Shown here in pieces: positions 56,529-64,000 of a stretch of DNA of 64,000 bases. The DNA is from an uncultured Gammaproteobacteria bacterium (GTDB lineage Bacteria; Pseudomonadota; Gammaproteobacteria; Pseudomonadales; Pseudohongiellaceae). Within the stretch, counting starts at the first letter, position 1. Each line of letters starts with the position of its first letter. Under the pieces are notes generated by a model that was not told the DNA's origin, made no database searches, and worked only from the letters and a program-made list of their open reading frames with translations. A program made the position numbers and the translations under genes. Where the stretch lies: assembly GCA_913060975.1 (NCBI GenBank), contig CAJXVC010000002.1, forward strand, positions 372,001 through 436,000. Reading direction: 5' to 3'.

Positions 56529-59192
56529 TTAGATAAAGTCGCCAGAAGCAAGCGCCGCATCTTCAAATACAGCGATCAATTCAATTTCTGAAGCAGAAAT
56601 TGTGTTGGCTGTATTTGTAGAGTTGGTGAATCGCAGAACGACTGTACCGCCATCGTTTGCAGTTCCGGCAGCTTCATTGGTTTCAGCATCAATAGCGATC
56701 AACACTGACTCAGAAGCACCGAATGTTGCATCCAGATTTGCAATTGTACCGAGGGCAGTAATAGCCGCAGTTTCAACAGCGTCTGCATTTGCTGCAGTAG
56801 GTGCTCCAGCATAGGTTGTGAGTGCTGCTTCTAAACCAGCATTACCACCAGCAGCAAGAGTCACAAGAAACACTGTCGCGTCACTGTCAGCAGTGATTGC
56901 AGCAGTCAATGTTGCACCGGCTCCTACAGCAATTGCAGTTTTGGAGTCATTGTTAAGAGCACCATTGTAATCAAAGTGATCTTGTGTAGTGACAAATGCT
57001 GCTGCATTGGCAGTACCAGCGTCATCAGTTACAAGAACCGCGTCAGCCGCTGTAGTTGCTGAAGTCTGAATTGTGGCTTCACCAGCGTCAGCACTATCCA
57101 AAGTAACAGTGTCACGGCCAGAACCAACGGCAATGATCGTACCATTCTGAGTAGTAGCACCTTCCAGATTCAGCGTGTCAGCTTTAGAACCACCAGTGAA
57201 TTTGAACGCACTAGTGAAAGTGTCAGCGCCTGAAGTGATAGAAACGGCCGCTGTTGAACCTGACGCATCCAGAGTATTAATTGCAAGTGCCTCCAGATTT
57301 GTAACGGTCAACCCAGCTGTCGTTGCGTTAACAACAACACTCAACGCATTGGCGAATGTACCTTGAGCCAAGGTGTGAGTGATAGAGCTACCTGCAGAAG
57401 TAGAATTCAGCGTCACTGTTTCGATTTGAGCAGCAATAACAGCCGTAGCAGTAGAGATAGCAGTGCTCTTATTCAGCGAGACACTCAACGTGTCATCTGA
57501 AGAGCCGGCACCAGAATCAGCTTGAACGATTGTTAATGTACCACCAGTCAAAGCGGAATTAATCTCCACTCCAGCACCTGCCACCAGGTCAGTTACTGTT
57601 ACATTACCGCCCAAAGCTGAACCAACAACAACGGCTTGTAGGCTAGTAAAATTGCCCACGTCATGATTCACGCCATTACCAGCACCTACATCCAGCTTCT
57701 CAAAGTTGGAAAGGCGCGCGACCAATGCGTTCGTCAGAGCCGTAGTAGAACCAATAGTATCGGTACCTTCACCACCATCGATTGTATCGTCAACAGTCAG
57801 TGTACCCGCAGCAGTGACAGTATCGTCACCAGCTCCAGTGTTAACTGTGTTGATACCGCCGGTCAGTGTGAAATTGTCCTTACCGGAACCGCCAGTAACA
57901 GTAGCAGTCAAGTTACCAACAGTAGTAGTTAGACCACCGCTATTGCCTGAGGCATCAATCGTCTTGATGGCATCGTTCTCAGCATTAGTACCGTCATAAT
58001 TCAATGTCAGGGTACCAGTACCACCAACAGTCACTTCAGTCAGAGCCACATCAGCGTCAGCCTGCGCGTTAAGTCGCAGGTAGTTGGAACCAGTCGCGGT
58101 GATATTAGCTTTAGTATAGATGCTAGTTGTGCCATTAGTATCTAGTACTAAATCAGGAATACGAGCAGCAGCACCTACGCCATTTGTTGTCAGAGTTAAT
58201 GTGCCAGTAGTTCCAAGACCAGAAGTTCCTACTGTCGCTGCAGTATCGTTGTTATTCTGAACTTTCACATTTTCTAGGCCAATCGTAACATTGCCCAAAC
58301 CAGCAAAAGTCACTGCAGATGTAGTTGTACCGTCAACACCTGTGTCTTTTACCTTAACACCTGTAACACCAGTCCAGCTGGCGCCACTGATAGTACCTGT
58401 AGCCGCAGTTGCAGTAACTTCTACATTCTCAATATTGGCCAAAGTAATCGGATTTGCATCATTATCGGCGATAACCATGCGCAAAGTATCTGTTCCTGCG
58501 CCACCATCCAGGCTGTCACCAGTATTGATTGTGTCAGCCGTATCAGTGGCTGAATCTACACCGATATAAGTATCGTTGTTTGTAGTTCCAGTGAACGCCG
58601 TGCCGAAATCCAGGCCAGTGGTAAGCGAGAATGCTTTACCAACATTGGCACCGCCATCGATACTAGTTTTCGCACTAGTGACCGTAGCATCTGAGCTTGT
58701 AACGTTAACAATTACGGCTTTCAGTTGGTCTAGTGTATCGCCACTCTGCTGAGTAGTTACAGAGTAGTATTCTGCTACTTCAGTTTCGTTGTTCAACCGT
58801 GCAGCTGCGGTACCGAAGTTAGTGTCAGTTTCAGGTACTGCGCTAACAGCAGTGATTACGTCGTATACGACTTCACCACGGCTCTTGCCGCTGTTCAACA
58901 GGGCAACAACTGCGTCAACTGCCAGAGTAAAGTTAGCAGCAGACACTTCACCAGGATTACCACCTAAAAAGTCAGTCAGGTAGTTCGTAGCAAATTCAGT
59001 GTTAGTCAGGAATGATGGGTACTCTGCCTTAAAGACAGCACTAGTGCCTAGAGTGATAGACAAGTCTTTCAGGCTCAGGCCCGCATCGACGGCTTCCGCC
59101 AGTTCAGAGAGGACAGACGCACCTGGTGCGGCACCGAACATGCCTACTACCAGCTCGATAATGTCCGTTCGAGTTTCAGCTGTAATCGCCAT
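56529..59192 (-). CDS. RTX/S-layer-like secreted protein
   Basis: A large 887-residue protein, very rich in Ala, Thr, Gly and Asp, and almost free of Cys, with no N-terminal signal peptide. The N-terminal domain (about 1-190) consists of short helices (ELAEAVDAGLSLKDLSI, FLTNTEFATNYLTDFLGG), like the anchor domains of S-layer proteins such as RsaA. The rest is beta-rich, with scattered RTX-like calcium motifs (GGAGTDTL, GAGDDTV, GGEGTDTI). The C-terminus ends in an acidic-hydrophobic tail (AVFEDAALASGDFI), as in type I-secreted proteins. Export by a TolC system is therefore likely. Strong Shine-Dalgarno AAGGAG lies 11 bp before ATG 59192. Confidence 0.8.
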   Translation of the reverse strand: MAITAETRTDIIELVVGMFGAAPGASVLSELAEAVDAGLSLKDLSITLGTSAVFKAEYPSFLTNTEFATNYLTDFLGGNPGEVSAANFTLAVDAVVALLNSGKSRGEVVYDVITAVSAVPETDTNFGTAAARLNNETEVAEYYSVTTQQSGDTLDQLKAVIVNVTSSDATVTSAKTSIDGGANVGKAFSLTTGLDFGTAFTGTTNNDTYIGVDSATDTADTINTGDSLDGGAGTDTLRMVIADNDANPITLANIENVEVTATAATGTISGASWTGVTGVKVKDTGVDGTTTSAVTFAGLGNVTIGLENVKVQNNNDTAATVGTSGLGTTGTLTLTTNGVGAAARIPDLVLDTNGTTSIYTKANITATGSNYLRLNAQADADVALTEVTVGGTGTLTLNYDGTNAENDAIKTIDASGNSGGLTTTVGNLTATVTGGSGKDNFTLTGGINTVNTGAGDDTVTAAGTLTVDDTIDGGEGTDTIGSTTALTNALVARLSNFEKLDVGAGNGVNHDVGNFTSLQAVVVGSALGGNVTVTDLVAGAGVEINSALTGGTLTIVQADSGAGSSDDTLSVSLNKSTAISTATAVIAAQIETVTLNSTSAGSSITHTLAQGTFANALSVVVNATTAGLTVTNLEALAINTLDASGSTAAVSITSGADTFTSAFKFTGGSKADTLNLEGATTQNGTIIAVGSGRDTVTLDSADAGEATIQTSATTAADAVLVTDDAGTANAAAFVTTQDHFDYNGALNNDSKTAIAVGAGATLTAAITADSDATVFLVTLAAGGNAGLEAALTTYAGAPTAANADAVETAAITALGTIANLDATFGASESVLIAIDAETNEAAGTANDGGTVVLRFTNSTNTANTISASEIELIAVFEDAALASGDFI

Positions 59193-59223
59193 TGTATGTA
59201 AAGCTCCTTGAGATCGATTTCAA

Positions 59224-59252
59224 ATTTTATGTTTACGATTGTGTCAGGTCGA
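59224..59252 (-). promoter_or_regulatory. Candidate sigma-70 promoter for the S-layer-like gene
   Basis: On the minus strand TCGACC (59252-59247), a 17-bp spacer and TAAAAT (59229-59224), just upstream of the ribosome binding site. It would give a leader of about 25-30 nt. Confidence 0.4.
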
Positions 59253-59556
59253 AAGTGCAAATGACCCCTCATCGTTGCAACAAGCATAATCAAGACTCTC
59301 CTATTTGCTTGTGACTGTAATCACATGAAATGGAAATGCCTTGGTCGTGCCTGTTTACATCAACTTGGGTGCCTATCTTGCAACCGCAAGCAGATATCGA
59401 CCGGATATTACAGAGTCTTTAAATTCAATACAACATTCAGGCTGATTTCTTCGCCTATTTCTTGACCGTAACTGACTATTTTTCCCAGCTTTTTTCAAAA
59501 AAGCTGAGAAACTGCATTAAATATGTGAAATGGGCCACAAAACCCAATATAGGCTG
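59253..59556. other. Intergenic region upstream of the S-layer-like gene
   Basis: CAGCTTTTTT (59486-59495) is an exact inverted repeat of AAAAAAGCTG (59497-59506), with C at the centre. It is a possible terminator or attenuator for the TPR-barrel gene, though no T-run follows on the minus strand. No gene is seen in the rest. Confidence 0.4.
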
Positions 59557-60933
59557 TTAGAAACGGAAGCTGAAACCGACTTCGAAAGTGTTGTCGTAGG
59601 TTCGAAATAGCTCGATGTTGCTGCGCTGGCGCTGATGATAAAGATTAACGAGCAAACTGGTGTCTTGAACGGCCCAATTTAGTGGCCTGCGATACTGAAA
59701 CAGAACATAACTGCGCTCCAGCCATCTCGCTGCACCGCCCGCAAGCAGTGGGCTGTAGCCACGTCGATCGTCCAGCTGGGTGTGATTTACCAATGCCCTG
59801 AACGTATTGTCTTGCCAGTTGGCTTGCCAGTCCATGTTGAGTTGCCAGCCTTCGCGGACGCCACCAGGTCGACCGCTACGCAAAGGCTCGCTATGCACCC
59901 AGCCGATATCAATATTCCACTGTTGCTGGCTGTTCTCGCCTGTTCTGGGGCAGCTCAACCCCGCACTGGCCTTGGCTTCCAGTGAATTCAAGCGCTGCTG
60001 CTCGTGATAGAGCTGATGTTGCGCCGCCAGTGTAGTGAATGGCCGGCAAGCACCCGGTCTATTCCACTGGTAGCGCCCATTGGCCTCGGTAGCCGAGTAG
60101 AGCGCACTGCCACCGAAGAACAGATGCGACATACCCGTGCCTACCTGCCAACTGCTGGCCGGGCCGGGTTTAACAAAAGCGTAACGCGCGCCGATCTGAA
60201 ACAGGTCAGACTCCTGATCCTCACTGGCGCGGCCGCGCATTTCCGCACTGAAGTTATGCTGGTGGTCGGGAGCAAGTTGTCGATAGCGCATACCCAGGCG
60301 GGGGTTGAGATACGGCCCGCTTACCGGCCGAAACTCTTCACTGAGAGGCAAAAAGACAGGCTCCCCAGACAGCGTTAAGGTAATCAGGTCGGGGTCTGGT
60401 GCGCCATTGAGATTTGTATCATAGCCAGCCAGCAAATCAGCCTGAAACGACGTCTGCTGAGTCATTGATTGCCAGGTTTGCTGCCGCGCTGCTAACGCAG
60501 GTTGCAGGTTAGCGGGCAAATCGCCGCGGTCGAGGATTTGTTCATTCAACGCCAACGCAGAGAATAACTGGCCTTGTTGAAAAAGCGCTTCGGCGTAGTC
60601 AATCTGCGCGGCACCGTTGTCAGGGTCCAGTAATAGCGCCCGCTCTAAAGAATCCAGGGACTCAGCGACCATGCCGCTATTGAGTTGCGCAGCACCGCGT
60701 AGTGCAAAATATTCTGTAGAACGCAGACATTGCGTCATGAGTGGCGCCAACCGGGCTTCAATGGCTGACCAATCCGGATCACTGTCTGGGTAGTACGCCG
60801 ATAGATCAGGGCAAGTTTGCGCCGCAACTGGCGCTGCGAAAGCACAAGCAAGTGCGCAATAGATTGCCCGAGGTTGAAACCTCGCCCGGCAGCATAACAA
60901 GCGCATGGAAGGCCAGAAAGCCTGCATCATCAT
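59557..60933 (-). CDS. TPR-containing outer-membrane beta-barrel protein
   Basis: An exported protein of about 458 residues. I take ATG 60933 as start, since the following 38 residues form a signal peptide (ends APVAAQ) and the longer frame up to 61164 is low-complexity (NSLNSL) derived from tandem repeats. After the signal, two or three TPR-like helices (about 45-130; residues around AALARQQ) precede a long barrel-like region with alternating aromatic residues. The protein ends VGFSFRF, the C-terminal Phe expected for outer-membrane insertion. It lies downstream of the CHASE2 cyclase and upstream of the S-layer-like gene, on the same strand. Confidence 0.7.
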   Translation of the reverse strand: MMMQAFWPSMRLLCCRARFQPRAIYCALACAFAAPVAAQTCPDLSAYYPDSDPDWSAIEARLAPLMTQCLRSTEYFALRGAAQLNSGMVAESLDSLERALLLDPDNGAAQIDYAEALFQQGQLFSALALNEQILDRGDLPANLQPALAARQQTWQSMTQQTSFQADLLAGYDTNLNGAPDPDLITLTLSGEPVFLPLSEEFRPVSGPYLNPRLGMRYRQLAPDHQHNFSAEMRGRASEDQESDLFQIGARYAFVKPGPASSWQVGTGMSHLFFGGSALYSATEANGRYQWNRPGACRPFTTLAAQHQLYHEQQRLNSLEAKASAGLSCPRTGENSQQQWNIDIGWVHSEPLRSGRPGGVREGWQLNMDWQANWQDNTFRALVNHTQLDDRRGYSPLLAGGAARWLERSYVLFQYRRPLNWAVQDTSLLVNLYHQRQRSNIELFRTYDNTFEVGFSFRF

Positions 60934-61179
60934 TCCAGGCTTACGCCAACTGAAAAACATGCCGGGATTATCGTGAATCACCCCTGAGCATGCAACAAAC
61001 GTCTTCTGAAGAGTGCTATTGGAGCGATATTGCCGAAATGCACAACGAAGCGTGCGACGAAGAGCAGGGGAATGACGAGAGAGAGGCGATTGGGGCGAGT
61101 TAAGTGAGTAAAGAGTAAGGGAGTTAAGAGAGTTAAGAGAGATAAGAGAGTTCAGCCACACCACCTGGACGAACAGAGA
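60934..61179. other. Intergenic region with tandem repeats between TPR-barrel and CHASE2 genes
   Basis: The region contains degenerate 9-bp units described separately. A coding extension exists in frame to the TPR-barrel gene, but its low-complexity translation and the better internal start argue against translation. Confidence 0.45.
61097..61156 (-). repeat. Degenerate 9-bp tandem repeat (GAGTTAAGA type)
   Basis: Exact units at 61121-61129 and 61130-61138, then GAGATAAGA (61139-61147) and GAGTTCAGC (61148-61156). Looser units reach back to 61097. The sequence resembles the AAAACTCTC repeat near ubiK in its GAGAGTT core, on the opposite strand. Confidence 0.8.
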
Positions 61180-63246
61180 CTACTTACGGCCACCAGACAG
61201 GACTTGCAAGGCAGGCTGGCCATTGCGACCGGTAACCGCAGAAGCAGAACGCTCTGACACCGCAGGGCGCGGCGCGAACAAGGTATGCGGCGTTCGCAGG
61301 CCTTTTAACAGATAACTGCCCTGGGACTCCAACTGCTGATCCGTCAGTTGCCGTGCAACGCACTCACCAAGCAGGACGGGCTGCGCCAGATCCGCAGTCA
61401 TCTCCTGAATACGCAAGGTGATGGCTACTGTGTCGCCTAGCAGCGCGTGAGTACGACGCTGGGCTGGTCCGATCGAGCCAATCAAGGCCGGGCCTTGTTC
61501 TATACCAATGCCAAGCGCCAGCGGTTCCAGCCCGAATGGCACTTTCTTGGCGAGTAACTCATCAGGCAATGCCGATTGCATCTCCTGAGCGGCCAAATAG
61601 GCTTGTTGCGCCGCGGCCGGGCCTTGGGCGTCCCACACTGCCAGCAAGCTATCGCCGATGAACTCCTGAATTCTGCCACCGTGACGCTCGATAATAGCGG
61701 TAGCTCGCACAAAGAAATAATGCAGCATGGCTGCCGATTCCTCGGCCGGTCGCGATTCACCAAATGCAGAGAAGTTGCGCAGGTCAGCACTTAACAATGT
61801 CACTTCACAACGCCGTGCGCTGATGGCTGAGCTGGGCAAGCTGAAGGCGATATCCCGCGCGAACGAGCTAGGCAAGTAACTGCTCAGGTTGCCATATACG
61901 CGGGTACGCTCTGCCCTGACGCGGCGCTGTTCCAATAATAACAGCAAGCCCGCAGCCAACAGACTGAACAGGGCTGGCGCGATCCAGCCAAGCCAGATAC
62001 CACTCGTGGCCACTAGCTGAACGTGTACGCCCAGTGCAACCAGCGGCAGGGTAATCGCAGCCACCGGTAAACCATAAGCCACAGTACGATCAGATGCAGT
62101 GGCCAATCCCAGCAGGCCAGCAGCAAAGGCCAGGCCCAACAGCGCCAGCATTAGTGGCGCACCGACCGGTGTAAAAGGAATTGTCGTATCCAGCATGCTG
62201 GCCAACATGCGAGCTTGTAGTTCAACTCCTGGCGTAGCGCCGCTGTAAGGTGTAGGCACAATGTCGCCCATACCAAATGCTGTAGCACCCAAAAGTACCC
62301 AGGTGTTGTCCAGCATGGCGGAATCAGCTGTACCGTTTAAAAGATCGACTGCAGATATCGCCCGATAACTATCCGGTGTGCTGCGGTAAGAAATGCGCAG
62401 ATTGCCTTCGGCATCAAGCGGCACTTCCAAACCTGGATAGGAGTCCAAGCGTAATATTTGCGCAGGGTCGAACAGGGATTCGCCTGGCGATAAAGTCACC
62501 GACCAATCACTGCTCTGGGTTGCCTGCAGCAATGCCGATATTGGCAGAATCGGATACGCCGCACCGGAAACACAAATAATCGCTGGCGCCTTGCGAATCG
62601 CACCGTCGTTATCAATGAGTGGCGTGATGTGGCCCTTTGGCGTATTGGCGAACAAAGCATGGGGCGCCAAATAGCTGTTGGTTTGAGGCAAAGTCAGGTT
62701 TGGTGTGGCTGAAGACGCAATATTACAACTGGCGCCAATCAGCGGGTGTGTCATCTGCCCCGCCTGCACGGTGCCATCAGACGCCAATACCGGCACTTGT
62801 GCGAGCACCGCACCTGATGAACTCTGCAATGCAGCTAGCAAAGCCTGGTCGCCTTGTCGCGGTTCGGAATACACCACATCGTGTATCTGCAATTGTGCAC
62901 CCGCATTGGCAATTGCTTCAGTCAGCTCCGCCATGGTCTCGCGTGACCACGGCCACGGGCCAACTTCTGCCAGGCTGCGCTCATCAATCGTCACTAGTGT
63001 TATACGTTGTTCAATTGCAGTGTCGGGAGCAAGCAACCAACCCAGAGCACCAACGCGCTCTTCCAGTGTCTCAAGGCTGGACCGGAAAAGGCTCAACACC
63101 GCGAGCGCGCCAATAGCCGCAATCGCCAATACCAGCAATCTGCCGGCCAAAGGCGACAGTCGAAGAAGGGGGTTCAAGGGATTGAAGAAGTTACCCTTTT
63201 TACCTTGGTTACTTTGGTTACCCTGATAAGTGCGAGACTCTGACAT
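61180..63246 (-). CDS. CHASE2-domain nucleotide cyclase with atypical active site
   Basis: A membrane sensor of 688 residues. A short cytoplasmic N-terminus and one transmembrane helix (about 34-54) are followed by a periplasmic CHASE2 domain (about 70-360), three transmembrane helices (about 362-440) and a class III adenylate/guanylate cyclase domain (about 480-640). Metal-binding Asp488 (SADLRNF) and Asp532 (IGDSLLAVW) are present. The base-selecting Lys is Glu528, and the Asp of the partner position appears as Thr/His (599-600). In GDTVAITLR the transition-state Asn is Ala608, while Arg612 is kept. It may make a nucleotide other than cAMP or be weak. The N-terminus contains a 9-bp-repeat-encoded Gln/Asn/Gly stretch. 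Confidence 0.8.
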   Translation of the reverse strand: MSESRTYQGNQSNQGKKGNFFNPLNPLLRLSPLAGRLLVLAIAAIGALAVLSLFRSSLETLEERVGALGWLLAPDTAIEQRITLVTIDERSLAEVGPWPWSRETMAELTEAIANAGAQLQIHDVVYSEPRQGDQALLAALQSSSGAVLAQVPVLASDGTVQAGQMTHPLIGASCNIASSATPNLTLPQTNSYLAPHALFANTPKGHITPLIDNDGAIRKAPAIICVSGAAYPILPISALLQATQSSDWSVTLSPGESLFDPAQILRLDSYPGLEVPLDAEGNLRISYRSTPDSYRAISAVDLLNGTADSAMLDNTWVLLGATAFGMGDIVPTPYSGATPGVELQARMLASMLDTTIPFTPVGAPLMLALLGLAFAAGLLGLATASDRTVAYGLPVAAITLPLVALGVHVQLVATSGIWLGWIAPALFSLLAAGLLLLLEQRRVRAERTRVYGNLSSYLPSSFARDIAFSLPSSAISARRCEVTLLSADLRNFSAFGESRPAEESAAMLHYFFVRATAIIERHGGRIQEFIGDSLLAVWDAQGPAAAQQAYLAAQEMQSALPDELLAKKVPFGLEPLALGIGIEQGPALIGSIGPAQRRTHALLGDTVAITLRIQEMTADLAQPVLLGECVARQLTDQQLESQGSYLLKGLRTPHTLFAPRPAVSERSASAVTGRNGQPALQVLSGGRK
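63182..63226 (-). repeat. Degenerate 9-bp tandem repeat within the CHASE2 gene start
   Basis: Units TTACCCTTT (63191-63199), TTACCTTGG (63200-63208), TTACTTTGG (63209-63217) and TTACCCTGA (63218-63226), with a looser one before. It encodes residues about 7-20 (QGNQSNQGKKG), so units add in-frame residues. Confidence 0.75.
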
Positions 63247-63250
63247 AGGA

Positions 63251-64000
63251 CTATTGACTATCCCAAAGCGTCAGGCCGGAAACAGAGCCGTCTTGCAATT
63301 GTTTTTCGAAAAAGTAGCCAGCCTCTTGCCCATCGATGCTGACCGCACCAGCCATGGTTTGCTCTGCGAGGCGGCTATTGAAATAACCACCATCAGAGAT
63401 ATTGCCGGATGCATTAAAATTCACAGCCCCAGTGATATCGTGACTTAAATCCAAACCGGTATCGAAAGTGCTCGCAACGAAATCAATATCCAGATTTCCG
63501 CCGTCCACTTGCATGGCCACAACACCATTGGCCGAGTCGTAAAACGCCTGGGCACTGGTCAAGCCAAAGCTGATCACGCCGAGATCTTGCGCAACACGAG
63601 TGCCGTTAAGTTCAGGGCGATAGAGGCGATATTCCAGATCATCAGAGGCAACAGTGATTTTGCGGTCGAATTGCTCAGAATTATAGGAAAGGGTAATACG
63701 CTCGGCATCACCATACCCGTTGGACCAGCGGCCCCAGACCAATTGACGCTCATTCAGAATAGACGCAGTTACCGGGTTTTCCGGCGTAATGCCTGGTAAA
63801 GGGTCAACTGTGCCTGCTTGTCCCTGATCCAGACCCGCCGCCTCGGCAGTGACGCGCGTTGTAGTCACACTTTCTAAATAAACATCATTGCTGATGGTCT
63901 TACCGTCTTCATTTTCATTACTTTCCGAGTCAGCCAGAGCTAACTGCACTTCGCCGCGCATGGAATTCGGGTCGCGCTCATGGGGCGCGGGCATCAGTCG
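63251..64000 (-). CDS. Probable FecR-domain protein, C-terminal part (partial)
   Basis: The visible 250 codons are the C-terminal part of a protein whose start lies beyond the window. No FecR domain is visible here. The name rests on the neighbour (FecR-CHASE2 cyclase pairs recur in related genomes) and on the shape of the end: a beta-rich segment with GAVNFNASGNISDGGYFN and AGYFFEKQLQDGSVSGLTLW. A FecR-type domain would sit in the periplasm and bind an envelope partner. The stop at 63251 is 4 bp from the CHASE2 start, so the genes are probably co-transcribed. Confidence 0.55.
   Translation of the reverse strand, partial: RLMPAPHERDPNSMRGEVQLALADSESNENEDGKTISNDVYLESVTTTRVTAEAAGLDQGQAGTVDPLPGITPENPVTASILNERQLVWGRWSNGYGDAERITLSYNSEQFDRKITVASDDLEYRLYRPELNGTRVAQDLGVISFGLTSAQAFYDSANGVVAMQVDGGNLDIDFVASTFDTGLDLSHDITGAVNFNASGNISDGGYFNSRLAEQTMAGAVSIDGQEAGYFFEKQLQDGSVSGLTLWDSQ

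Noticed and set aside
57175..58983. Plus-strand frames across the S-layer-like gene
   Set aside because: They are Val/Ala/Pro-rich shadows of its repetitive sequence.
60934..61164. N-terminal extension (NSLNSL) of the TPR-barrel frame
   Set aside because: It is encoded by tandem repeats, and the signal peptide only makes sense from the internal start.

Overview
The window reads as one continuous chromosomal stretch of a Gammaproteobacterium, most likely marine and aerobic. The reasons are the gene content and neighbourhoods (orn/rsgA/psd, tkt-epd-pgk-fba, sahR-metK-ahcY-metF, glnK-amtB with ubiK and yifB beside it), a Pds-type two-component system known mainly from marine proteobacteria, OvoA, and a moderate GC content. 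I cannot assign a family from sequence alone. No rRNA, tRNA, transposase, CRISPR array or prophage gene was seen.

Layout. 1-9.7 kb: NudF, a small parvulin, a DUF2889 protein, the proteobacterial dedicated sortase (Pds) sensor kinase and regulator with the divergent OmpA-like PdsO (but no sortase and no target protein), a glutathione transferase, a DUF924 protein, DAHP synthase and an M14 carboxypeptidase. 9.7-22.4 kb: ThiC, a TolC-type outer-membrane channel, the ovothiol enzyme OvoA, a methionine aminotransferase, QueG, Orn, RsgA, a rhodanese, Psd and RpiA. 22.5-32.5 kb: a cold-shock protein, an FAD-linked D-2-hydroxyacid dehydrogenase divergent from SerA, an alpha/beta hydrolase, then a tkt-epd-pgk-fba central-carbon run. 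32.5-38.5 kb: an ArsR-methyltransferase fusion (SahR type) behind a perfect 36-bp palindrome, then metK, ahcY, metF and rsmE. A 278-bp, highly folded inverted-repeat element sits between sahR and metK and supplies the last codons and stop of sahR. 38.5-46.9 kb: a degenerate HD-GYP protein, amtB and glnK behind a sigma-54/NtrC promoter, ubiK, yifB, two tandem c5-type cytochromes and a secreted matrixin-like protease.

47-64 kb is the cell-surface part, almost all on the minus strand. It holds the dTDP-rhamnose genes (rmlBDCA), an epimerase and a glycosyltransferase, an unknown exported protein, a methyltransferase with a regulatory domain, a SapC-family protein, a large Ala/Thr/Gly/Asp-rich RTX/S-layer-like protein, a TPR plus outer-membrane barrel protein, a CHASE2 nucleotide cyclase with unusual active-site residues, and the end of a probable FecR-domain protein that runs off the window. 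The stretch of about 53.2-56.5 kb is visibly richer in AT than its surroundings.

The observations most worth following up are the Pds regulators without a sortase, the three-way-junction element in the methionine-cycle operon, the S-layer/SapC/cyclase neighbourhood, and degenerate 9-bp tandem repeats at three separate gene boundaries.
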